Positions 1 to 7,078 of a stretch of 64,000 nucleotides of DNA are shown here, one piece after another. This stretch comes from Abyssibacter sp036156195 (GTDB taxonomy: Bacteria > Pseudomonadota > Gammaproteobacteria > Nevskiales > OUC007), in assembly GCA_036156195.1 (NCBI GenBank), contig JAYZUZ010000012.1, forward strand, positions 124,001-188,000, given 5' to 3'. Within the stretch, counting starts at the first letter, position 1, and every line of letters starts with the position of its first letter. The notes under the pieces are model-generated. The model did no database searches. It was not told the origin of the DNA and saw only the letters and a list, made by a program, of their open reading frames with translations. Made by a program: the position numbers and the translations under genes.

Positions 1-408
1 GAACTGCTCGCTCATCTGCCGGATGTCTTCCCAGTCGCCGAGCGCCGGATGTACGCGCTCATAGTCCGAGACGGCGAAGCCGTCGTCGGAGGTCCAGGGG
101 TAGAAGGGCAGGATGTGAACTGCCGAGAGGGTTCCCTGCAGACGGTTGCTCAGAAACGCCGCCAGCGTTTCCAGTGGCGGCCGATGCGGTGAACGGATGG
201 TATCGCCATAGGTGATGACCACAGCATCCCGCTCATCCCAAAGATTCCGGCGACCTGGCGGTGTGGGGACTTCAGGGTCCAGGCGCATCGCGGCAATGGC
301 CGCCTCGACCAGTTCTGCCGTGTTCTGATCGGGATACAACACGCGCAGATGGTCATGCAGGCGATCACGCAATCGCCATTGCGGTGCAGGGTCAGCGATA
401 GTCGTCAT
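1..408 (-). CDS. Glucosylglycerate/sucrose phosphorylase, GH13_18 (N-terminal 136 residues, cut by window edge)
   Basis: Reading the minus strand from the ATG at 408 gives an uninterrupted 136-residue frame that runs off the left edge. It contains YGDTIRSPHRPPL and then VHILPFYPWTSDDGFAVSDY, the beta-strand signature of sucrose-phosphorylase-like GH13 enzymes. Members of this subgroup phosphorolyse alpha-glucosides such as sucrose, glucosylglycerol or glucosylglycerate, releasing glucose 1-phosphate. The start overlaps the upstream synthase gene by 17 bases, so the two are translationally linked. Beside a glycosyl-phosphoglycerate synthase and a glycerate kinase, glucosylglycerate is the most likely substrate; that is inference from context. 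The catalytic Asp/Glu residues lie beyond the window. Confidence 0.85.
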   Translation of the reverse strand, partial: MTTIADPAPQWRLRDRLHDHLRVLYPDQNTAELVEAAIAAMRLDPEVPTPPGRRNLWDERDAVVITYGDTIRSPHRPPLETLAAFLSNRLQGTLSAVHILPFYPWTSDDGFAVSDYERVHPALGDWEDIRQMSEQF

Positions 409-1618
409 GATCGGCCTCTACAGCATCATGCAGCTGCTCCAGCACGTCCGGCATGGCGGATCGTACCCGGCTCCAGCTGGGTATGAAGGGCGTTTCCATG
501 GGGTTTTTCAGGAAGATCTCTCCAGCCTTGACGATGTTCTTGGCAAACAGCTCGACAGCTTGCTCTTCGCGGTGGTTATCAAACCGCAAACCGTTGACGC
601 GGGCGTCGGCGGCGTATGTGCTGACGAAATCCAGGGCAACGCGGTAGTACGTGGCTTTGATCGAGCGGAAACTCTCGGTGGTGAAGACCACCCCATTGGT
701 GGCGAGCTTGCGGTAGATGGCCTTGATGATGTCGATGGACATCTTGGCCAGGCCACTGCTGTCATCGTGGGCGGACAAGGCCTTGTGTTTATGGTCGTAC
801 TGGTCGGCAATGTCGATCTGGCAAAGTCGATTGGTGGAGTAGTTCCTGTACATCTCGGAGAGCACGCCGATTTCCAGACCCCAGTCCGTCGGGATACGCA
901 GGTCGGTGAGTACCCCGGTGCGCAGAGAGAACTCGCCGGCCAGTGCGTAGCGGAAGCTGTCGAGGTAATCCAGGTACTCCAGCGGGCCGAAAATTTTCCG
1001 AAGCGTGCGGATCAGGGGCGTCAGCAGCAGACGACACACCCGCCCATTGAGCCGCTCCTGGCCCACACGGGCGTAATAGCCCTTGCAGAATTCGTAACTG
1101 AAGTTGTTGTTGGCCACCGGGTACAGCAGCCGCGCCAGCATGTTCCGGTTGTAGCCCAGAATGTCGCAGTCATGCAGCGCCACGGCCCCGGTGTACGTTT
1201 CACCATTGGTCAGGATGTAACCCAGCGAATACCAGACGTTACAGCCCTTGCCTCGCGTTTCCGGTGCCAGGAGTTCTGCGCGCAAACGATCATCCAGCGC
1301 ACGCAGCCGAGGGCCATCATTCCAGATCACACGGGTGGTCTGGGGCAGGCGCGAGAAGAATGAGCGGGCGCTCCTGTACTGCGATTCGCTGGCGCCATCC
1401 AGACCAATCACGATCTGGCTGAGGTAGGGCACATCGGCCAGTTCAGTGACGATATGCTCCAGCGCAGGGCCAGACAGTTCGTCAATGAGGCAGGGCAACA
1501 CCAGCGACAGCGGACGCGTTTCCGCAAACCCCTGCAGCTCTGCTTCGATGTCTTCAATTGGTCGCTGACTCAGCTGGTGCAGGGTGGTGATGACACCGTT
1601 CTGAAAAAAATCGCTCAT
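392..1618 (-). CDS. gpgS: Glucosyl-3-phosphoglycerate synthase (GT81-type glycosyltransferase)
   Basis: This 408-residue protein resembles bacterial glucosyl- (or mannosyl-) 3-phosphoglycerate synthases. These transfer a hexose from a sugar nucleotide to 3-phosphoglycerate, the first step in making the compatible solute glucosylglycerate. The GT-A nucleotide-binding strand is visible as LSLVLPCLIDEL near residue 37 and IVIGLDGAS near residue 70. The metal-binding DxD equivalent is ALHDCDILGYN near residue 147. It starts 17 bases after the phosphatase stop and overlaps the phosphorylase gene at its 3' end, so it belongs to one minus-strand operon. Glucose versus mannose specificity cannot be read from sequence; the adjoining GH13 phosphorylase favours glucose. 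Confidence 0.8.
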   Translation of the reverse strand: MSDFFQNGVITTLHQLSQRPIEDIEAELQGFAETRPLSLVLPCLIDELSGPALEHIVTELADVPYLSQIVIGLDGASESQYRSARSFFSRLPQTTRVIWNDGPRLRALDDRLRAELLAPETRGKGCNVWYSLGYILTNGETYTGAVALHDCDILGYNRNMLARLLYPVANNNFSYEFCKGYYARVGQERLNGRVCRLLLTPLIRTLRKIFGPLEYLDYLDSFRYALAGEFSLRTGVLTDLRIPTDWGLEIGVLSEMYRNYSTNRLCQIDIADQYDHKHKALSAHDDSSGLAKMSIDIIKAIYRKLATNGVVFTTESFRSIKATYYRVALDFVSTYAADARVNGLRFDNHREEQAVELFAKNIVKAGEIFLKNPMETPFIPSWSRVRSAMPDVLEQLHDAVEADHDDYR

Positions 1619-1635
1619 GTTATGTGGGACGCAGG

Positions 1636-2463
1636 CTAGCTAACCGGCGCCGGCATATCTCCGTGACAGGCGGCCAGCGCCGCGTGAATGCCTTCCGTCC
1701 AGCCGGTGGGGGCGGATTGCGTGGTGTGAAAGGTGTGATGTCGCGCGCGGGCTACAGGGGCCGGCCGACCTGCCGCCTTGATCCAGACGCCGACGTCGGC
1801 AGCCTGAATCATGGCCGCGTCATTCTGGGCATCGCCCAGTGCGATCATCGGCGTTGCGCCCCAGCCCAGTTGGTCCATGAACCGGCGGGCAGCAACGCCC
1901 TTGTCAGTCAATCCGAGTACATGCACAAACCGGCCTCCGCGCAGGCATTGCAAGTCCAGCGTGCGCGCAGCCGTGCAGAAATCATCCAATGCCGGTTCGC
2001 TGTCCTGCCAATACAGGGGTTCGGAGTACTCCCGCATTGCCGCTAGGCGTGCCTGTTCGGCGGATAGTCCAGTCAGGGCTTCGATGCGGGCGAGGCTCAT
2101 CGCAGCAAACGCCTGGAATCGGGCGCCTGTCTGCGCTGACAGCTCCCGAAGTCGCTGCTGAATCACCGATCGCGGCTGTCCGAGACACCGCTGCTCCATG
2201 GGGATCCTGTCGCTCCAGGGCGAGTCCGCTGGGAGCACGATGGCACTGCCGTTTTCCACGATGGCCGCCCAGGGCAGGCAGAGCCGCTTCAGTAACGGCA
2301 CCACCTCCGCGCGGGTCTTGCTGGTGTTGGGTATCACCGGAATCGCGCGTGCGGCACAGGCCTCCAGGCCGGGCAGGGCGCCGTCGATGGCGTAGTCATG
2401 ATGTCCCAGCAGGCTGCCGTCCAGGTCAGTGAACACCAGGGCGCGGGGGCTTGCAGTGCTCAC
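1636..2463 (-). CDS. Glucosyl-/mannosyl-3-phosphoglycerate phosphatase (HAD superfamily)
   Basis: The 275-residue product is a HAD phosphatase of the mannosyl-3-phosphoglycerate phosphatase group. It would remove the 3-phosphate from glycosyl-3-phosphoglycerate to give the free osmolyte. Motif I is FTDLDGSLLGHHDY close to the N-terminus, motif II lies in PNTSKTRAEV, and the C-terminal acidic motif is ALGDAQNDAAMI. The GTG start at 2463 is chosen because it overlaps the kinase stop as GTGA. A longer in-frame start at 2523 would add 20 residues that fall inside the kinase gene. The next gene downstream is the synthase, so substrate and product are matched within the operon. Confidence 0.8.
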   Translation of the reverse strand: MSTASPRALVFTDLDGSLLGHHDYAIDGALPGLEACAARAIPVIPNTSKTRAEVVPLLKRLCLPWAAIVENGSAIVLPADSPWSDRIPMEQRCLGQPRSVIQQRLRELSAQTGARFQAFAAMSLARIEALTGLSAEQARLAAMREYSEPLYWQDSEPALDDFCTAARTLDLQCLRGGRFVHVLGLTDKGVAARRFMDQLGWGATPMIALGDAQNDAAMIQAADVGVWIKAAGRPAPVARARHHTFHTTQSAPTGWTEGIHAALAACHGDMPAPVS

Positions 2464-3320
2464 GAGCGAATATCGATCTGCTCGATGTGGTGATCGGCCG
2501 CCAAGCTGACCAGCGCATCGCACTGGTCTGGCAGTTGAGCCAGCGCTCGCTGGGTCAGGCGCTCATAGTGCTGGATGAATCGGTCGAGTTCGGCCTCACT
2601 CATGGGCCGGGCCCCTTCGACTTCGCGGGCATTGGCCTGTTCTTGCTCGCCGCGCCACTGTTTGACCAGCGCGAAAGCCGGTATCTGGAGAAAGACAAGA
2701 CGGTCGATTCGCTCGAACAGCTCCCGGTAGGGGCCCGCAAGCTCCGCCTCGATATGGTCCCGCCAGATGCCGTCAGCGTCTTCGCTGGCCTCCAACGGGT
2801 TGATTGGCTCGCCGGGCTCATCGCGGTCTGCCGTCCCCACGCCCAGGCACCAACCTTCGAAAAGCACCAGATCAATGGGGCCGAGTACCCGGTGCCAGTC
2901 GGCCAATGGAGCGCGGTCATCGATGGCCTTGATGAAGCGGGGTAGCGCCACCTCTGTAGAGGGCTGGGCGCCGAGCAGGGTCTGGATCACGGCCAAACCC
3001 ATGGACGGATCGTGGGTGCCCGGCACACCGCGGGTCACAAATAGCGGATGGACCCGTCGGGCCAAGCCGACACGGGCCGCATGAGGCAGGTACAAATCAT
3101 CCAGGCTGAGCATGCAGGCACGCAGCCCATGTCGCTCAGCCAGTGCATCAATCAGGTGCGTGGACAGTGTGGATTTGCCCGTTCCTTGTGCGCCACTGAG
3201 TCCGATGACGGTGGCACCCGCCTGATGCCAGCCGGCGATGGCAGCACTCAGCGTCTGCACCGCCGTTTGATAGCTCGGCGTGATGTAACGGGGAACAGAC
3301 TGGGCAGTATCAGGCTTCAC
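2460..3320 (-). CDS. D-glycerate kinase, P-loop GLYK type
   Basis: The product (286 residues from the GTG at 3320) is a P-loop kinase of the plant-type D-glycerate 3-kinase family, which phosphorylates D-glycerate with ATP. The Walker A motif is GLSGAQGTGKST and the following SLDDLYLP is typical of the family, as is the LVFLQIPAF strand. The frame stays open upstream to an ATG at 3524. Those 68 extra residues are poorly protein-like, neither start has a strong ribosome site, and family members are close to 290 residues, so the shorter start is preferred. The enzyme would return glycerate freed by the GH13 phosphorylase to central metabolism or to the synthase. It couples to the phosphatase gene by GTGA. 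Confidence 0.75.
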   Translation of the reverse strand: MKPDTAQSVPRYITPSYQTAVQTLSAAIAGWHQAGATVIGLSGAQGTGKSTLSTHLIDALAERHGLRACMLSLDDLYLPHAARVGLARRVHPLFVTRGVPGTHDPSMGLAVIQTLLGAQPSTEVALPRFIKAIDDRAPLADWHRVLGPIDLVLFEGWCLGVGTADRDEPGEPINPLEASEDADGIWRDHIEAELAGPYRELFERIDRLVFLQIPAFALVKQWRGEQEQANAREVEGARPMSEAELDRFIQHYERLTQRALAQLPDQCDALVSLAADHHIEQIDIRS

Positions 3321-3533
3321 GGTATTTGCCCTGCAAGGCGCGAGCCAAATCGGTGCGATGGTTGCGACATCTTGCACCGGGGCAGTCCGATCGCACAGCG
3401 CTAACCGACGAGTTGCTTCTGGATCTGCCTTGAGCCGCACAGCCGCCTGCTGTGCCCGTGTATGCCTGTCGATAGTTCCGAGCCCGGCCGCCGCGCCAGG
3501 GTGGCACGACGGCGGGATCGTCACTGCGCTCAG

Positions 3534-5108
3534 TTAGCCTTTAGCCGCAGCCAGCCGCCGCTCACGGTGCAGACCGATGTACAGGCTGACACACATGACC
3601 AGGAGCAGCACGACGAAGGGCAGGCCTGTGGAAATTGCACCTGCCTGCAGGGCATCGAGTGCCTGCTTGCCCCCACCGAACAGCAAAGCGCCGGCAATCA
3701 TGCCCTCCATCACTGCCCAGAAGATGCGCTGGGCCACCGGAGCATCGAGTTTGCCACCGGCCGTGATGCTGTCGATGACCAGCGATCCCGAGTCGGACGA
3801 CGTCACAAAGAACACCAGCACCAAGACGATGGCGAGAAAAGACGTCACCAGGGTCCACGGTAACTGCTCCAGCATCTGGAACAAGGTCAGCGAGACGGAT
3901 TCAATGCCGTTGGCCAACTCACCCTGGCCTGCAATGGCCTGCTGCAAGCCATTACCCCCGAATGCGGCCATCCAGATGATCGTCACGACAGTGGGGACCA
4001 ACAGAACCGCAGTGACGAACTCGCGCACCGTTCGGCCTCTTGAGACGCGGGCGATGAACATGCCAACAAACGGTGACCAGGATACCCACCATGCCCAATA
4101 GAACACTGTCCAGCCGTGGAACCAGGTTTCGTCTTCACGTCCGACCCAGTTGGACAGCGGAATGATGTTGGCGACATAGGCGCCCGCAGTCTGGAAAACA
4201 TCACCGACGATGCCAACCCCGGACCCAACGAGAATGACAAACACCAGCAGCAACACGGCCAGCGTCATGTTGAAGTTACTCAACAATTTGACGCCACCCT
4301 CCAAGCCCCGCATGACCGAGATCACAGCAACCGCGGTCACGCCTGTAATGATGGCAATCTGCGTGTTCAGGGTCGCAGGGATATCAAACAGGAACTCCAA
4401 ACCGCTGGCCGCCTGTTTGGCTCCGAGCCCCAAGGAAGTCGCGAGCCCGAAAATTGTCGCCAGAACGGCCAGGGTGTCGATGACATGCCCCATCCACCCC
4501 CAGCATCGCTCTCCCAGCAGTGGATAAAACGCCGATCGAATCGTCAGCGGCATCTTGTGGTTATAGGCAAAAAACGCCAGTGACAAGCCGACCAGCGCGT
4601 AAATTGCCCACGGATGTAAGCCCCAATGAAACATGGTGGCGCCCAGCGCTTTGGTGACAGCTGCGCGGGTTTCCGGTTCGACGCCGAGTGGGGTGCCATA
4701 CCAGTCCGTGTAGTAGGCCAGCGGTTCTGCAACGCTCCAGAACATCAGGCCGATGCCCATACCCGCTGCGAACAACATCGCAAACCAGGAAAGCGTTGAG
4801 AATTCGGGTTGCGCCGTGTCACCGCCCAGCCGTATGCGACCCACAGGGAGGATGATGAGGGCCAGACAGAACAAGACAAATACATTGCCGCCGGCCATGA
4901 ACAACCAGTCAAAATGGTTGATGGCAAAGGCCTTGGCGCCGCTTAACCCGGCCGAGGCCATATCGGGAAACATGATGGTCCCGACGACGAAGAACACCAC
5001 CAGAACGGCGCTCACGAAAAAGACGGGGTTGTGCATGTCCAGACCCAGAAACTGGACATTGTTTTCTCCGACATCGTGGTCGGTTTCGTAGGTGGTATCG
5101 GTTGGCAT
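3534..5108 (-). CDS. BCCT family betaine/choline/carnitine transporter
   Basis: This 524-residue inner-membrane carrier has about twelve hydrophobic segments and the BCCT hallmarks. These include the glycine-rich GMGIGLMFWSVAEPL in the Na+/substrate region and the aromatic box WAWWVSWSPFVGMFIARVSR. The GMGIG form is typical of Na+-coupled betaine carriers, whereas choline carriers usually carry a different residue there. The start at 5108 is supported by GGAGG twelve bases upstream; an open frame to 5198 lacks such a site. It lies 90 bases after the porin and shortly before the glycerate kinase. It therefore probably imports an osmolyte as part of the same salt response. Confidence 0.88.
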   Translation of the reverse strand: MPTDTTYETDHDVGENNVQFLGLDMHNPVFFVSAVLVVFFVVGTIMFPDMASAGLSGAKAFAINHFDWLFMAGGNVFVLFCLALIILPVGRIRLGGDTAQPEFSTLSWFAMLFAAGMGIGLMFWSVAEPLAYYTDWYGTPLGVEPETRAAVTKALGATMFHWGLHPWAIYALVGLSLAFFAYNHKMPLTIRSAFYPLLGERCWGWMGHVIDTLAVLATIFGLATSLGLGAKQAASGLEFLFDIPATLNTQIAIITGVTAVAVISVMRGLEGGVKLLSNFNMTLAVLLLVFVILVGSGVGIVGDVFQTAGAYVANIIPLSNWVGREDETWFHGWTVFYWAWWVSWSPFVGMFIARVSRGRTVREFVTAVLLVPTVVTIIWMAAFGGNGLQQAIAGQGELANGIESVSLTLFQMLEQLPWTLVTSFLAIVLVLVFFVTSSDSGSLVIDSITAGGKLDAPVAQRIFWAVMEGMIAGALLFGGGKQALDALQAGAISTGLPFVVLLLVMCVSLYIGLHRERRLAAAKG

Positions 5109-5198
5109 CGCAAATCCTCCGGACGCTTGTGGCGGTGAGGTGAGCGCTATCGCCTGCCAGGGCGAAAACGAGCGGCAGATTGCCGCCGTGAAGAGCAA

Positions 5199-6275
5199 TC
5201 AGAGATAGAAATCCATGGAAACGTACAAGGCATCAAAATCGCCTTCGCCGACTTGGCCGTTGCGGTCGACAAAGCCGGTCTGGCCGAGATACTCCACATA
5301 GATCCAGCCGGGCCCGTAGTCGTAGCTCAGCCCGGGACTGTAGGAATACACCGTATCCGCTGTTGATCCATCGGTGTCTGGCATGGCCGCGTGGGCATCC
5401 AGGTACCAGAACCAGCGGCCCTCACGGTAGCCGAGTTCGAACCCCGCCCGTTGGTTGACCACCTCTTCCGGCAGGCCGGTGGTGCTGGCGAGATAACCAT
5501 CCGGCAGCTTGCGGCTGGCGTGGATGAATTCGGCCTTGATGTACCAGCGTTCAAACTCGCCGTGGTAGTGCAAGGCAATGGCCTGATGGGACCCATCGAC
5601 GGCCTGCTCGGTCATTGGCACCAGCGACTGGAGACGCCCCGCCTGCGCGGACAACGACACGCTGTGCTGGTCGCCAACCGGCACATCCACATTGCCAACC
5701 AGCGTCTGCACCTTGCGATACGTCGTGGATGAGCCCCAATGCCCGTTATCGTCGACCGTGTCCGTGCTGGTTTCACCCCAGTCATCGTCATGGTAGTAGG
5801 CCAACTGGTAGCCGATGGGGGTACTGGATTCGAGTTTGAGACCTACGTCCATCTGGTCCCCGTAGCCAGCCTGTAAGCCATCGCCAGGCCAGAAATTGAC
5901 GGTCTTCCATGCGAAGGGGACCTGGCTCTTGCCCACCACCAGTCGGTGCTGTTCGCCCAGACCAAAACCCACCCAGGCCTTGTGCAGGGTGAAACGCGAG
6001 CCCGTGGAGTTATTGGCAGAGTCGGTAAAACTTCCGGGTCCAATGCGCAGCTCGGCTGAGTAACTCCAGGCCTGATTCGGGTCGTCGGACTCTCCATCGG
6101 CATAGAGAATCAGTGCCTCATCGGCGAAATCGCCGAAGGTCTCTTCGTCGCGGGCGTCATCCACCACATAGCGGTAGTTGGCCCAGACGCCGGCGCCCAA
6201 CGTGGATTCAGCCGCTGCGGGTAGGCTGGTCATAGCGGCGACGGTGGCCGCAATTCGGCATCCTTGCTTGATCAT
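5199..6275 (-). CDS. Outer-membrane porin-like beta-barrel protein
   Basis: The 358-residue precursor begins with a signal peptide (IAATVAAMTSLPAAAES). It continues as alternating aromatic/polar strands rich in Asp, Gly and Tyr and ends in DFYL, with the C-terminal hydrophobic residue expected for recognition by the barrel assembly machinery. Fragments such as VVGKSQVPFAWKTVNFWPG recall phosphate-selective (OprP-like) porins. The substrate is unknown. GGAGG stands seven bases before the ATG. It is the first gene of the osmolyte cluster and may give solutes or ions access to the periplasm for the BCCT carrier; that link rests on position only. Confidence 0.72.
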   Translation of the reverse strand: MIKQGCRIAATVAAMTSLPAAAESTLGAGVWANYRYVVDDARDEETFGDFADEALILYADGESDDPNQAWSYSAELRIGPGSFTDSANNSTGSRFTLHKAWVGFGLGEQHRLVVGKSQVPFAWKTVNFWPGDGLQAGYGDQMDVGLKLESSTPIGYQLAYYHDDDWGETSTDTVDDNGHWGSSTTYRKVQTLVGNVDVPVGDQHSVSLSAQAGRLQSLVPMTEQAVDGSHQAIALHYHGEFERWYIKAEFIHASRKLPDGYLASTTGLPEEVVNQRAGFELGYREGRWFWYLDAHAAMPDTDGSTADTVYSYSPGLSYDYGPGWIYVEYLGQTGFVDRNGQVGEGDFDALYVSMDFYL

Positions 6276-6288
6276 TCGTTATCCTCCC

Positions 6289-6409
6289 TGGCATCACGCC
6301 CCGCGTCGAGGCGCCTTCACAAACAGGCGCCGACATTTCAGGGACTTAGGCGTTGCCCCTTCATGGTGCAGCGCCGTTTCACCCTAACGAATGCGGGCGC
6401 GTGATGCCA
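6289..6409. repeat. Pair of 11-bp inverted repeats in divergent intergenic region
   Basis: TGGCATCACGC at 6289-6299 recurs as its perfect reverse complement at 6399-6409, 99 bases apart. Both copies lie between the divergent porin and the conserved-protein gene; the left copy abuts the porin ribosome site. A smaller GGCGCC pair (6320-6325 and 6336-6341) lies between them. This could be a regulator dyad, but nothing else supports that. Confidence 0.35.
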
Positions 6410-6461
6410 ATCAGCGTCGGGTACACCCCATCGCTTTGTTACCGCAGGAGGGTTGCTCATC

Positions 6462-7028
6462 ATGGATGCCTGGGTTGAGCGCGCACTGGCCAAGTGGCCG
6501 AATGTGCCGCACCTCTATGACTGGATTCAGCTGGATCGACGTGCCCGTTGGTACTTGAAGGGCGAACGAGTGGAACGACGGGCGCTCGTTGAAATGATGC
6601 GGCGCAACTACGCCGCAGACGACCGGGGGGCATGGTTTTTTCAGAACGGCCCCCAGCGCGGTTACGTAGAACTGGAGTACACCCCTTTAATCGCCCGCAG
6701 TCAGGCCGATGGCCATCTGGAGCTGCATACGGGTGCCCGTGTGTTCACTTTGCGCAGTTTGTGTCTGGATGCCGATGGGAGTGTGGTCCTCGACACGGGG
6801 CAGGGTGCTGCAGTCCTGGACGGGAACGACCTGGACTGGGTCTTGGACCGTCTGCATGACCCGCATGGGCACGGGCTGGATGCGGCACTGGCGCATGCGC
6901 TGACGCTGCCATCCGGCGCGAGTACGACATTGCAGTTGGACTGGGAGGGTGCCCGAATACCGGTGACACGTTGCGACAGCGAAGACATGCCGGCCAGGTT
7001 CGGTTTTCAGCGAAAGCCGCAGCCATAA
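6462..7028 (+). CDS. Conserved protein of unknown function (DUF29xx-type)
   Basis: This is a 188-residue soluble protein with no signal peptide or membrane segment. The N-terminal part has WPNVPHLYDWIQLDRR, WYLKGERVERRALV and FFQNGPQRGYVELEYTP. That pattern is shared by a family of uncharacterised proteobacterial proteins; I believe it is one of the DUF29xx Pfam families but cannot recall the number with certainty. The ATG at 6462 is chosen because AGGAGG (6446-6451) sits ten bases upstream; a TTG nine bases earlier is too close to that site. It is monocistronic, divergent from the porin, and ends at a hairpin shared with the protease gene. No function can be assigned. Confidence 0.75.
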   Translation: MDAWVERALAKWPNVPHLYDWIQLDRRARWYLKGERVERRALVEMMRRNYAADDRGAWFFQNGPQRGYVELEYTPLIARSQADGHLELHTGARVFTLRSLCLDADGSVVLDTGQGAAVLDGNDLDWVLDRLHDPHGHGLDAALAHALTLPSGASTTLQLDWEGARIPVTRCDSEDMPARFGFQRKPQP

Positions 7029-7032
7029 AAAA

Positions 7033-7057
7033 GGGCCGGTCGTGATGACCGGCCCTT
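7033..7057. terminator. Bidirectional hairpin terminator
   Basis: GGGCCGGTC, loop GTGAT, then GACCGGCCC is a perfect nine-pair stem between two convergent genes. Six A residues lie to its left, which read as a U-run for the minus strand. It is therefore the stronger terminator for the protease gene, with only TT following on the plus side. Confidence 0.8.
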
Positions 7058-7078
7058 CGCCGTTGAGTCAGGTCATTC

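Noticed and set aside
407..1363. A 318-codon open frame on the plus strand.
   Set aside because: It is the antisense shadow of the glycosyl-phosphoglycerate synthase, which has clear family motifs; the plus-strand product has no recognisable domain.
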